From assembly GCA_013359255.1 (NCBI GenBank), contig JABWCF010000011.1, positions 62,001 through 126,000 on the forward strand: a DNA stretch of 64,000 nt, in the 5' to 3' direction. This document shows, piece by piece, positions 16,832 through 25,384 of the stretch. Under the pieces are notes generated by a model, which searched no databases, had not been told where the DNA came from, and saw nothing but the letters and a program-made list of their open reading frames with translations. The translations under genes were made by a program, and so were the position numbers. The number at the start of each line of letters is the position of its first letter. The stretch's first letter is position 1. This DNA comes from Flavobacteriales bacterium (GTDB lineage Bacteria; Bacteroidota; Bacteroidia; Flavobacteriales_E; Vicingaceae).

Positions 16832-18121
16832 ATGTGTATTGAAGAAATTTACGACTTATTTATTTCGGTAAACCAAAAGATATCCACCGATACAAGAAAT
16901 ATTCTTTCTAATTCTATATTCTTTGCTTTAAAAGGTGAAAAATTTAATGGAAATGCTTTTGCAGAAGAGGCTATTTTGAAAGGTGCAAAATATTCAGTAG
17001 TTGACGAAACTTCCTATAAAACCTCTGAAAATATTATCCTAGTTGAAGATGTTCTTAAATGCCTCCAAGATTTAGCTCTTTTTCATCGTAAAAGATTATC
17101 TATTCCGATTATAGGAATAACTGGAAGCAATGGAAAAACAACAACAAAAGAATTAATTTTAAAAGTTTTATCAGAGAAATTTAAAACAGTATCCACAAAA
17201 GGAAATTTAAATAACCATATCGGAGTTCCACTTACCATTCTTTCCATATTACCAGAGCACCAAATAGCCATTGTGGAAATGGGTGCAAACCACCCAAATG
17301 AAATAGATTTTTTATGCCGGATAGCACAACCTACTTTTGGTATTATTACTAACATTGGAAAAGCTCACTTGGAAGGATTCGGAAATATAGAAGGGGTAAT
17401 AAAAACAAAAACCGAATTGTACCGCTTTTTAAAAGAAGTTAATGGTAAAGTTTTTATAAATGTAAATGATGATTTATTGAATACTCATGCTAAGGAGCTA
17501 GAAAAAATAAGCTACGGAACTAGTTCTGATGCATACTGTGAGGGAAAAATCATAGAGAATTTTCCATTTCTGAAAATAGAATGGCGACACAATGGGGCAT
17601 CTAATATTACAAAAACCAACCTTTATGGCACATATAACTTCCCTAATATAATGGCTGCTATTTGTATTGGTCTTTATTTTAATTTGGAAAACACCCAAAT
17701 AAACAGAGCCTTAGAAGAATATATTCCCAACAACAATCGTTCTCAGATTATTGAAAAAAATAATCATACAATTATTCTCGATGCTTATAATGCCAACCCA
17801 AGCAGCATGAGAGAAGCCATTGTAAGCTTTAGTAAACTAAAAACCAAAAATAAACTTTGCATATTAGGCGATATGCTTGAATTGGGAAAAGAGAGTATAT
17901 GTGAACACCAAAACATTATACAGCTATTGCAAGAAGTTGGATTGAATAATGCGATTCTGGTGGGCAGTATTTTTAGTTCTATTAACACTGAGCCTTACTT
18001 ACATTTTAAAGATTACAAAGAGGCCGGCACATACCTGAGCGAACTAAACAGTAAAAAATTATCCCTATTAATTAAAGGTTCTAGAGGGATAAAACTCGAA
18101 AATATTTTGGAGTATCTCTGA
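16832..18121 (+). CDS. murF: UDP-N-acetylmuramoyl-tripeptide--D-alanyl-D-alanine ligase
   Basis: Cytosolic ATP-dependent ligase that adds D-Ala-D-Ala to the UDP-MurNAc tripeptide, the last soluble step of peptidoglycan precursor synthesis. The 429-residue protein shows the Mur ligase P-loop GITGSNGKTTTKEL (G98-T104), the block AIVEMGANHPNEI, TNIGKAHLEGFG, the central domain NLYGTYNFPNIMAA and the third-domain start ILDAYNANPSSM. That last motif is the MurF-type signature and separates it from MurC, MurD and MurE. Length is normal for the phylum. It follows gldJ after a terminator and converges with the acyl-CoA dehydrogenase gene with 2 bases between stops. Confidence 0.95.
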   Translation: MCIEEIYDLFISVNQKISTDTRNILSNSIFFALKGEKFNGNAFAEEAILKGAKYSVVDETSYKTSENIILVEDVLKCLQDLALFHRKRLSIPIIGITGSNGKTTTKELILKVLSEKFKTVSTKGNLNNHIGVPLTILSILPEHQIAIVEMGANHPNEIDFLCRIAQPTFGIITNIGKAHLEGFGNIEGVIKTKTELYRFLKEVNGKVFINVNDDLLNTHAKELEKISYGTSSDAYCEGKIIENFPFLKIEWRHNGASNITKTNLYGTYNFPNIMAAICIGLYFNLENTQINRALEEYIPNNNRSQIIEKNNHTIILDAYNANPSSMREAIVSFSKLKTKNKLCILGDMLELGKESICEHQNIIQLLQEVGLNNAILVGSIFSSINTEPYLHFKDYKEAGTYLSELNSKKLSLLIKGSRGIKLENILEYL

Positions 18122-18123
18122 AG

Positions 18124-19263
18124 TTACTGAAGTACGGATCGAGATATTACAATTTTCTGAACCTCACTTGTGCCCTCATAAATCTGAGTAATTTTTGCAT
18201 CTCGCATTAAACGCTCTACATGATACTCTTTTACAAAACCATATCCACCGTGAATTTGTACCGCTTCTACAGCAGTCTCCATCGCAACTTTAGAAGCAAA
18301 CAATTTGGCCATGGCACTCGACTGGTCAAAATTTAATCCCATATCCTTTTGCCATGCTGCTTTTAAACATAATAAGCGAGCAGCTTCAATATTTGTAGCC
18401 ATATCGGCCAGTTTGAAAGCAATAGCCTGATGTTCGCATATGGGCTTTCCAAAGGCTTTCCGTTCTTTTGAATAAGCTAAAGCCAATTCATAAGCACCTG
18501 AGGCTATTCCTAAGGCCTGAGAAGCTATGCCAATTCTTCCTCCAGAGAGCACTTTCATGGCAAAAGTAAATCCAAATCCATCTTCCCCTATTCTGTTCGC
18601 TTTTGGCACTTTTACATCGTTAAAAAGAAGAGTGTGCGTATCCGATGCCCTGATACCTAATTTATTTTCTTTTGCCCCCACAACGAATCCATCCATTCCC
18701 TTTTCTACTATAAAAGCATTTATGCCCTTGTGCTTTTTTTCTGGATACGTTTGAGCTATTACAATATAATAAGAAGCCGACCCTCCATTTGTAATCCAGT
18801 TTTTTGTACCATTCAGCAAATAATAGTCTCCCATATCTATTGCTGTGGTACGCTGAGAAGTAGCATCAGAGCCCGCTTCCGGTTCTGATAAACAGAATGC
18901 CCCAATAAGATCTCCCTTTGCAGCCGGAACCAAGTATTTTTGCTTTTGTTCTTCTGTGCCAAACTTATCAATACCCCAGCAATACAAGGAGTTATTTACC
19001 GACATACAAACAGAAACAGAAGCATCAATCTTCGATATTTCTTCCATAGCTAATACATACGAGATAGTATCCATTCCTCCTCCCCCGTACTTGGGGTTAA
19101 CCATCATACCTAAAAATCCAAGTTCTCCCAGTTGCTTTATTTCTTCTTTTGGAAAACGCTGCTGCTCGTCTCTTTCTATAACACCCGGTTTAAGTACATT
19201 TTGTGCAAAATCTCGGGCAGCATCTCTAACGGCTAATTGCTCTTCGGTAAATTCAATATTCAT
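18124..19263 (-). CDS. Acyl-CoA dehydrogenase
   Basis: FAD flavoprotein that makes the alpha-beta double bond in acyl-CoA thioesters and passes electrons to ETF. The 379-residue protein has the family order: N-terminal helices, GAFCLSEPEAGSD (flavin and substrate block, ~125-137), LNGTKNWITNGG, the C-terminal helical domain RKAFGKPICEHQAIAFKLAD, AVQIHGGYGFVKEYHVERLMRD (trimmed here to QIHGGYGFVKEYHVERLM), and the catalytic Glu in QIYEGTSEVQ (about E363). This resembles short-chain or butyryl-CoA dehydrogenases of Bacteroidota; substrate length cannot be read from sequence alone. It is transcribed alone from an unusually clear promoter that overlaps the anmK start codon. Confidence 0.93.
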   Translation of the reverse strand: MNIEFTEEQLAVRDAARDFAQNVLKPGVIERDEQQRFPKEEIKQLGELGFLGMMVNPKYGGGGMDTISYVLAMEEISKIDASVSVCMSVNNSLYCWGIDKFGTEEQKQKYLVPAAKGDLIGAFCLSEPEAGSDATSQRTTAIDMGDYYLLNGTKNWITNGGSASYYIVIAQTYPEKKHKGINAFIVEKGMDGFVVGAKENKLGIRASDTHTLLFNDVKVPKANRIGEDGFGFTFAMKVLSGGRIGIASQALGIASGAYELALAYSKERKAFGKPICEHQAIAFKLADMATNIEAARLLCLKAAWQKDMGLNFDQSSAMAKLFASKVAMETAVEAVQIHGGYGFVKEYHVERLMRDAKITQIYEGTSEVQKIVISRSVLQ

Positions 19264-19305
19264 TTTTTATAATTTAAAATATTATATCGTTAATTTGAGG
19301 TGCAA

Positions 19306-19336
19306 CAAATATACCCCATAAATAACATTTTGCAAA
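19306..19336 (-). promoter_or_regulatory. Promoter of the acyl-CoA dehydrogenase gene (TTTG-N19-TATATTTG)
   Basis: On the minus strand TTTG (19336-19333) and TATATTTG (19313-19306) are separated by 19 bases, a near-perfect Bacteroidota promoter. It leaves a leader of about 35 bases. Its -33 element covers the first base of the anmK ATG on the other strand, so the two divergent genes share this control region. Confidence 0.75.
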
Positions 19337-20406
19337 TGCCGAGTTCTATAAACAAAAATAAAAGCTATAAAATAATCGGAGTAATGTCGGGCACTTCCTT
19401 AGATGGACTAGACATTGCCCTCTGCGAATTTAAAAATGAAAATAAAAAATGGAATTATAAAATAATAGATGCTACTACAATACCCTATTCGAAATACTGG
19501 AAAAAAAAATTAGCGGATTTATATAAAAAAGAAAGTGAGGAACTATTAAGTACACATTCTGAGTATGGTTTTTTTATAGGAAAAATGGTAGCCAATTTTC
19601 TCTATTCCCGAAAAAAAAAGGCTGATTTTATCGCTTCACACGGGCACACCATTTTTCATCAGCCCACTCGTAAATTTACATTACAAATAGGGCATGGAGC
19701 CTGCATTTATGCGGCCGCAAAGCGACCTGTTATTTGCGATTTCCGCAGTCAAGATATTGCTTTAGGAGGACAAGGGGCTCCCTTAGTTCCTATAGGCGAT
19801 GAACTACTTTTTAGAAACTACAAGTATTGCTTAAACATTGGAGGAATTGCAAATATTTCGTTTAAAAAAAACGGCAAAAGAATAGCCTACGATATTTGTG
19901 CAGCAAATATGATATTAAACCATGTAATAAATAGTTTGGGTAAAGAATTTGACAAAGATGGAAAAGAAGGCCGAAAGGGCAAAATTATTCCCTCCTTGCT
20001 TCACTCGCTCAATCAATTAAGCTATTACCAGCAAAAATCTCCAAAATCGTTAGCCCGAGAAGATATTGAACATTCCATCTTTCCCTTAATTAAAAAATAT
20101 CATAAACAAACACCCCATGTACTAAGAACTCTATACGAACATATTTCTATTCAAATTTCCAATCATTTAAAAAACGGAGAAGTTCTCGTTACTGGAGGAG
20201 GAGCAAAAAACATCTTTTTAATAGAATTAATAAAGGAAAAAACCAACACACAAATAATTATTCCAAATCACTTACTAGTAGATTATAAAGAAGCTCTGAT
20301 TTTCGCATTCTTAGGAGTATTAAAGTTTGAAAACAAAATTAATATCCTATCAAGCGTAACAGGAAGCCTAAAAAATCACAGTGCAGGCCTTGTCTATGGC
20401 ATATAG
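19336..20406 (+). CDS. anmK: Anhydro-N-acetylmuramic acid kinase
   Basis: Cytosolic enzyme of cell-wall recycling; it opens and phosphorylates 1,6-anhydro-MurNAc to MurNAc-6-phosphate. The 356-residue protein shows the ATP-binding start GVMSGTSLDGLDIALCEF, SHGHTIFHQP, CDFRSQDIALGGQGAPLVP with the catalytic Asp, LNIGGIANISF and the late glycine block LVTGGGAKNIFL. The length is normal. I chose the ATG at 19336; a GTG 36 bases earlier would add residues without conservation. In a peptidoglycan-recycling context it fits with murF and the amidase in this window, though it is not in an operon with them. Identification is firm. Confidence 0.94.
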   Translation: MPSSINKNKSYKIIGVMSGTSLDGLDIALCEFKNENKKWNYKIIDATTIPYSKYWKKKLADLYKKESEELLSTHSEYGFFIGKMVANFLYSRKKKADFIASHGHTIFHQPTRKFTLQIGHGACIYAAAKRPVICDFRSQDIALGGQGAPLVPIGDELLFRNYKYCLNIGGIANISFKKNGKRIAYDICAANMILNHVINSLGKEFDKDGKEGRKGKIIPSLLHSLNQLSYYQQKSPKSLAREDIEHSIFPLIKKYHKQTPHVLRTLYEHISIQISNHLKNGEVLVTGGGAKNIFLIELIKEKTNTQIIIPNHLLVDYKEALIFAFLGVLKFENKINILSSVTGSLKNHSAGLVYGI

Positions 20407-20448
20407 CACAATAGTTTCAATAATTTATTAAACCCTCTCATAAATATT

Positions 20449-20456
20449 TATATTTG
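20449..20456 (+). promoter_or_regulatory. Putative -7 box TATATTTG upstream of the amino-acid dehydrogenase
   Basis: A perfect TAnnTTTG match 17 bases before the ATG at 20474, in the short gap after anmK. The -33 region is AT-rich without a clear TTG. It probably drives the three-gene run to nhaD. Confidence 0.55.
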
Positions 20457-20473
20457 CCCACCCTAAAAAAGAT

Positions 20474-21703
20474 ATGAAGAATCTACTCAAGAAATTTGAA
20501 GAACGAAATCCGGAGATTGTATTTGAATGGCACGATGCAGAAACCGAAGCTATCGGCTGGGTTGTAATAAACTCCCTCAGAGGTGGAGCAGCAGGTGGTG
20601 GTACTCGAATGCGAAAAGGATTAGACAAACACGAAGTAATTTCGCTAGCTAAAACAATGGAAATAAAATTCTCCGTTTCCGGACCTGCCATTGGAGGGGC
20701 AAAATCCGGTATAAATTTCGACCCCAACGACCCACGTAAAAAAGGCGTATTGGAAAGATGGTTTAAAGCTGTAAAACCCCTGCTAAAAAATTATTACGGT
20801 ACAGGAGGCGATTTAAATGTTGACGAAATACACGAAGTAATTCCAATAACCGAAGCTTACAACATTTGGCATCCTCAGGAAGGTGTATTAACCGGACATT
20901 TTAAACCCAGCGAAATTGAAAAGGTTACCAAAATAGGCCAACTAAGAATGGGTGTGTCCAAAATAATAGAAGACCCCTGCTTCTCTCCCGATATAAAAAG
21001 AAAATATGTAGTGGCCGATATGATTACCGGTTACGGTGTTGCAGAAGCAGTAAAACATTATTACTCTCTCTACGGAAAAAATATCAAAGAAAAAAAAGCA
21101 ATCATTCAAGGCTGGGGTAATGTAGCCTCTGCGGCAGCGTACTACCTAGCCCAATACGATGTAAAAATTGTGGGTATTATTGACAGAAACGGAGGCCTAA
21201 TAAATTCGAATGGTTTTAGTTTTGAAGAAGTAAAAACACTATTTAATACAAAAAATAAAAATGAATTAATAGCTCCCAATCTTATATCTACCGAAGAAAT
21301 AAATAAAAAAATATGGGGTATGGGTGCAGAAATATTTATTCCGGCTGCTGCCTCAAGATTAATTACGAAAGACCATATTGATTCCCTCAAAAATGCAGGA
21401 TTGGAGGTGATTTCTTGCGGAGCAAATGTTCCTTTTGCCGATCACGAAATTTTTTACGGCCCTATATCTGAGTATGCCGACTCGGCCGTTAGCGTGATTC
21501 CCGATTTTATTGCAAACTGTGGTATGGCTCGAGTATTTGCCTATATGATGCAAAACCACGTAGACTTATCTGACGCGTCTATTTTTAACGATGTTTCTAA
21601 TACCATTTACTCGGCATTAAAAAAAGTACATGATTTAAATTCCGATAAAAAAAATATTTCAAAAACAGCATTTTCTATCGCTTTAGAGCAACTTACCAAA
21701 TAA
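20474..21703 (+). CDS. Glu/Leu/Phe/Val family amino-acid dehydrogenase
   Basis: The 409-residue protein is an NAD(P)-dependent oxidative deaminase of the glutamate/leucine dehydrogenase superfamily. The N-terminal part has GGAAGGGTRM, the catalytic Lys block MEIKFSVSGPAIGGAKSGI and TGGDLNVDEIHEVIP with the catalytic Asp. The nucleotide-binding fold follows: IIQGWGNVASAAAYYLA with its Gly-x-Gly-x-x-Ala, then GIIDRNGG. SCGANVPFAD and PDFIANCGMARVFAYMM close the domain. True glutamate dehydrogenases of this phylum are usually longer, so a branched-chain or other neutral amino acid is possible; the substrate is unassigned. mscS starts immediately after its stop codon. Confidence 0.88.
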   Translation: MKNLLKKFEERNPEIVFEWHDAETEAIGWVVINSLRGGAAGGGTRMRKGLDKHEVISLAKTMEIKFSVSGPAIGGAKSGINFDPNDPRKKGVLERWFKAVKPLLKNYYGTGGDLNVDEIHEVIPITEAYNIWHPQEGVLTGHFKPSEIEKVTKIGQLRMGVSKIIEDPCFSPDIKRKYVVADMITGYGVAEAVKHYYSLYGKNIKEKKAIIQGWGNVASAAAYYLAQYDVKIVGIIDRNGGLINSNGFSFEEVKTLFNTKNKNELIAPNLISTEEINKKIWGMGAEIFIPAAASRLITKDHIDSLKNAGLEVISCGANVPFADHEIFYGPISEYADSAVSVIPDFIANCGMARVFAYMMQNHVDLSDASIFNDVSNTIYSALKKVHDLNSDKKNISKTAFSIALEQLTK

Positions 21704-22804
21704 ATGAAAGAAGTATTAAATAAAGTTTATTTTGGCAATTCAATTGAAGATTATTGCTGGTTTGTAGGATGGATTGTATTTTCTCTTCTTTTTCAAAGAT
21801 ACCTTTCTAAAATTCTAAGTAAATTAGTTCACCGGGTATTTAGAAAACACACTTCCGAAATTAACCCTCAACAGTTTGTTGATTTGCTGGGAAAACCCAT
21901 ACGTGTTTTTATTTTTGTACTGTTTCTTTTTATAGCCTCCTCTCACATTAATTTTCCAAGCGAATGGAATTTAGTTTCTGTAGAAAAATTCGGATTAAAA
22001 AAAATCATTCATACTTTATACCAGCTTATATTGGGTATTTCTATCATTCGCATTTCCACAAGATTGATTGATTGTCTCGGTTTAGTACTAATGAAAAAAG
22101 CCGAAAAAACCGAATCAAAACAGGACGACCAACTGATACCCTTCGCAAAGGATATTGCAAAAGTAATAGTTGCTCTTTTCGGCTTACTGGTACTGCTTAG
22201 TACTGTTTTTAATATAAATGTAGGCTCGCTGGTTGCGGGCTTAGGTATTGGTGGTTTGGCCATCGCAATGGCTTCAAAAGAAACACTCGAAAATTTACTC
22301 GGATCATTTACTATCTTTATGGACAAGCCCTTTACGGTGGGCGATTTAGTGAATGTAAACGGAATTACAGGTGTCGTAGAAAAGGTAGGATTAAGAAGTA
22401 CTCGACTAAGAACATTAGAAAAAAGTTTTGTTACGATTCCCAATAAAAAAATGATTGATTCTGAGCTTGATAATTTAACCCTCAGAACCTTTCGTAGAGT
22501 AAATTTCAATATTGGAGTAACCTACTCTACCTCCGCTTCACAAATAAAAAACATAGTAATCGAAATTCAGAAATACATAAACGAACACCCACATACTAAT
22601 CAGGAAGGGGTTGTAAAATTTCATGCATTTGGCAGCAGTTCTCTTGATATACTTGTAAACTATTTTATAGACACCATGGACTGGCCAACCTATTTAAACA
22701 TTAGAGAAGAAATAAATTTTAAAATAATGGAAATTGTTGAAAAAAATAATAGCAGTTTTGCATTTCCATCTACATCGGTATATATAGAAAAAACTAAAAA
22801 CTAG
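21704..22804 (+). CDS. Small-conductance mechanosensitive channel (MscS family)
   Basis: The 366-residue membrane protein opens under membrane tension to release solutes after hypo-osmotic shock. Hydrophobic segments lie near 17-33, 63-80, 100-120 and 150-172. The pore-lining helix is seen as LVAGLGIGGLAIAMASKETL, with alternating Gly/Ala packing. The beta domain follows: FMDKPFTVGDLVNVNGITG, VEKVGLRSTRLRT and VTIPNKKMIDSELDN, then a C-terminal alpha/beta domain. Two extra N-terminal helices compared with minimal MscS are common. It is coupled to the upstream dehydrogenase (no gap) and to nhaD (4 bases downstream), suggesting joint control of osmotic and ion balance. Confidence 0.92.
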   Translation: MKEVLNKVYFGNSIEDYCWFVGWIVFSLLFQRYLSKILSKLVHRVFRKHTSEINPQQFVDLLGKPIRVFIFVLFLFIASSHINFPSEWNLVSVEKFGLKKIIHTLYQLILGISIIRISTRLIDCLGLVLMKKAEKTESKQDDQLIPFAKDIAKVIVALFGLLVLLSTVFNINVGSLVAGLGIGGLAIAMASKETLENLLGSFTIFMDKPFTVGDLVNVNGITGVVEKVGLRSTRLRTLEKSFVTIPNKKMIDSELDNLTLRTFRRVNFNIGVTYSTSASQIKNIVIEIQKYINEHPHTNQEGVVKFHAFGSSSLDILVNYFIDTMDWPTYLNIREEINFKIMEIVEKNNSSFAFPSTSVYIEKTKN

Positions 22805-22808
22805 CACA

Positions 22809-24167
22809 ATGGAAGCACTAATGATTGCCATATTTGTAATAGGTTATTTATGCATCGCTTTAGAACACCCTATTAGGATTGATAAAGCAGCATCTGCTAT
22901 GGTTACTGGCGTACTTTGTTGGACAGCCTACATCTTATTAGCTCAACATGTAGATATTCCCGAATGGTTTACACAATTTACCGCAACCAAGGGGATACCT
23001 GAAGGAACCGCACATGAAAAAATGACACATTACATTGTAGAAGGACAACTTCTTCACTATTTAGGAGAAATTGCAAGTATTTTATTTTTCCTATTAGGAG
23101 CAATGACTATCGTAGAACTAGTTGATGTTTACGAAGGTTTTTCGCTTATTACTTCAAAAATTCAAACCTTAAACAAAGTAAAACTATTGTGGATTGTGGG
23201 TTTTTTGACTTTTTTTCTGTCTGCCGCATTAGACAATTTAACTACTTCTATCGTTTTAATTTCTCTGTTACGCAAATTAATTTCCGACAAAAAAGACCGA
23301 ATGTTTTTTGCTGGTATCGTTATTATAGCTGCCAATGCAGGAGGTGCTTGGTCGCCTATTGGTGATGTAACTACCACTATGCTTTGGATAGGAGGGCAAA
23401 TTTCCGCATTGAGCATTGTAAAAGAAATATTTTTACCTAGCTTAGTATGCTTAGTAGTACCCTTGCTTTACCTAAGTTTTATTATGAAAGGAGCAATAGA
23501 ACGGCCTAAGAGCTTGCACTCCGATACCTCTCATAAAGTAAACCCACTACATCAAAAAATAATTTTCGCTGTTGGAGTAGGAGGCTTATTATTTGTTCCC
23601 GTTTTCAAAACAATAACCCATTTACCCCCCTTTATGGGCATGATATTCAGCTTGGGTATTATATGGATTGTTTCGGAAATACTAAACAGAAATGCCGATC
23701 ATAACACCACCTCCAGCACCAACGTGGTAAGTGTGCTAAAAAAAATAGACACCTCTAGTGTATTATTTTTTCTGGGAATATTAGTTGCCATAACAAGCCT
23801 GCAAGCAACGGGTATACTAAGCAATTTAGCAAATTCTCTAGATAAATCTATTGGCAATGAAAACCTCATTGTAATAACCATTGGTTTGCTTTCTTCTATA
23901 GTTGATAATGTACCTCTAGTGGCTGCTTCACAGGGGATGTATAGCTTGGCACAATTTCCTATGGACCATCATTTTTGGCACTTTATGGCCTACTGTGCCG
24001 GAACCGGTGGCAGCTGTTTAATTATAGGCTCAGCAGCAGGAGTTGCTGTTATGGGTATGGAAAAAATAGACTTTATTTGGTACCTTAAACGCATCAGCCT
24101 TCTTGCCTTATTAGGCTATTTTGCTGGCATCGGGGTATTTATAATAGAAGAATATCTCGGACTTTAA
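22809..24167 (+). CDS. nhaD: Na+/H+ antiporter NhaD
   Basis: The 452-residue integral membrane protein has about 12 hydrophobic segments and exchanges Na+ or Li+ for protons at the inner membrane. NhaD-family marks are ALEHPIRIDKAASAMVTGVL near the start and FFLSAALDNLTTSIVLISLL with the Asp-Asn ion-site pair. NAGGAWSPIGDVTTTMLWI, LLSSIVDNVPLVAASQGM (second Asp-Asn) and GTGGSCLIIGSAAGVAVMGM complete the set. An Asn-rich cytosolic loop lies near residue 300. It is the last gene of the dehydrogenase-mscS-nhaD run; a 102-base gap then precedes exbB. Na+-coupled energetics are common in marine Bacteroidota, which this would fit. Identification is firm. Confidence 0.93.
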   Translation: MEALMIAIFVIGYLCIALEHPIRIDKAASAMVTGVLCWTAYILLAQHVDIPEWFTQFTATKGIPEGTAHEKMTHYIVEGQLLHYLGEIASILFFLLGAMTIVELVDVYEGFSLITSKIQTLNKVKLLWIVGFLTFFLSAALDNLTTSIVLISLLRKLISDKKDRMFFAGIVIIAANAGGAWSPIGDVTTTMLWIGGQISALSIVKEIFLPSLVCLVVPLLYLSFIMKGAIERPKSLHSDTSHKVNPLHQKIIFAVGVGGLLFVPVFKTITHLPPFMGMIFSLGIIWIVSEILNRNADHNTTSSTNVVSVLKKIDTSSVLFFLGILVAITSLQATGILSNLANSLDKSIGNENLIVITIGLLSSIVDNVPLVAASQGMYSLAQFPMDHHFWHFMAYCAGTGGSCLIIGSAAGVAVMGMEKIDFIWYLKRISLLALLGYFAGIGVFIIEEYLGL

Positions 24168-24269
24168 ACAATAAAGCTAACATAAGTTTGTTAACATTTA
24201 AACTAGCTTAAGTAAAATCTAAGTTGGTATTGATTTTAATTTAGGCAACTAAAATACATATCATTTTTT

Positions 24270-24983
24270 ATGACAAACTCTTTTCTATTGCAAATTAATG
24301 TTGTTGGCGATTCGCTCAATTCAAATTTAAATTTACCCGTTGTAGTTCCTAAAGAAGAAACACTTTCCATTTTTCAGCTTTTAGTACAAGGTGGATGGTA
24401 TATTATGATACCCTTAGCTCTGCTTTCTTTTTTAGCTATCTACATTATCATTGAACGATTGCTTACCATAAACAAAGCCCAAAAAGAAGACACCAATTTC
24501 ATGAATCAAATTCGCGATTACATTCACGATGGAAAGATAGAATCTGCCGTTAATTTGTGCAGAGTAGCCAATAACCCCGTTTCTAGAATGATAGAAAAAG
24601 GGGTTTCCAGAATTGGAAAGCCGCTAAACGATATAAATACCGCTATAGAAAATGTAGGGAAACTCGAAGTTGCCCGCTTAGAAAAGGGGCTTTCATGGCT
24701 TGGCACCATTGCGGGAGCCGCTCCTATGATTGGGTTTCTTGGCACAGTAATCGGAATGATTCGCACTTTCCACGATATGAGTACTGCTGGAAATCAGGTT
24801 GAAATTTCAAACTTAGCAGGCGGTATTATGCAAGCCATGATAACCACAGCAGCAGGATTAGTAATTGGAATTGTAGCTTACATGGGCTATAATATTATGG
24901 TGGCTAAAGTAGAAAAAGTGGTATATAAGTTGGAAGCAAGAACTTTAGAATTTATGGATCTGCTTCACGAACCATCAAAATAA
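24270..24983 (+). CDS. exbB: MotA/TolQ/ExbB proton channel family protein
   Basis: Inner-membrane subunit of the TonB energy-coupling complex; together with ExbD it converts the proton gradient into motion of TonB. The 237-residue protein has an N-terminal periplasmic stretch, a first membrane helix (GGWYIMIPLALLSFLAIYII, ~50-69), a cytosolic domain, and two further helices in the MotA-fold. These are WLGTIAGAAPMIGFLGTVIG and AMITTAAGLVIGIVAYMGYN. The TLGLLGTV-like block GFLGTVIGMI is the family signature. It starts a compact run exbB-exbD-tonB-folC with gaps of 7, 1 and 3 bases. A TolQ role cannot be excluded from sequence, but the neighbours favour TonB energising. Confidence 0.9.
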   Translation: MTNSFLLQINVVGDSLNSNLNLPVVVPKEETLSIFQLLVQGGWYIMIPLALLSFLAIYIIIERLLTINKAQKEDTNFMNQIRDYIHDGKIESAVNLCRVANNPVSRMIEKGVSRIGKPLNDINTAIENVGKLEVARLEKGLSWLGTIAGAAPMIGFLGTVIGMIRTFHDMSTAGNQVEISNLAGGIMQAMITTAAGLVIGIVAYMGYNIMVAKVEKVVYKLEARTLEFMDLLHEPSK

Positions 24984-24990
24984 ATAATTT

Positions 24991-25383
24991 ATGTCGTTGC
25001 GTTCAAGAAACAAAACAAAGGTAGAATTCAGCATGGCTTCCATGACAGATATTGTATTTCTGCTTTTAATCTTTTTTATTGTTATCTCAACCTTAATAAC
25101 CCCTTACGGTTTAAATGTTGTTCTACCAAAAAGTAACCAACGAAATAATAACCCGAAAACCGTTACCGTAACCATAACATCCGATCAAAACTTTTTTATA
25201 AACGGACAACCGTTTAACATAGAAGAGATAGAATCAGAATTAAAAACAATGATGCAAGGAGTAGACAAACCGGGTATTGTGCTAAAAGCAGACGTAATGG
25301 TACCTCATGGTTTTGTTGTAAAAATTATGGATATTGCCAATCGAAATAATTTTAAAATGGTAATTGCTACTAGCCCTAATTAA
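24991..25383 (+). CDS. exbD: ExbD/TolR family biopolymer transport protein
   Basis: The 130-residue protein has the ExbD form: a short basic cytosolic start (SLRSRNKTKVEFSMASM), one membrane helix with the essential Asp (TDIVFLLLIFFIVISTLI, Asp at ~20), and a periplasmic domain (VTVTITSDQNFFINGQPF, IVLKADVMVPHGFVVKIMDI). The Asp is the proton-carrying residue by family knowledge. It forms the stator with ExbB, which lies 7 bases upstream; the tonB start follows 1 base after its stop. Length is normal. Regulation is presumably shared with exbB. Confidence 0.92.
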   Translation: MSLRSRNKTKVEFSMASMTDIVFLLLIFFIVISTLITPYGLNVVLPKSNQRNNNPKTVTVTITSDQNFFINGQPFNIEEIESELKTMMQGVDKPGIVLKADVMVPHGFVVKIMDIANRNNFKMVIATSPN

Positions 25384-25384
25384 A

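Noticed and set aside
16832-18121. murF as part of the gldJ transcript
   Set aside because: Not rejected as a gene, but simple co-transcription is doubtful because a strong intrinsic terminator lies in the short gap between gldJ and murF.
23626-23631. C6 run in nhaD and G6 runs in other genes as switches
   Set aside because: Runs of six are expected by chance and lie in conserved codons; only the G9 and C12 tracts are clearly exceptional.
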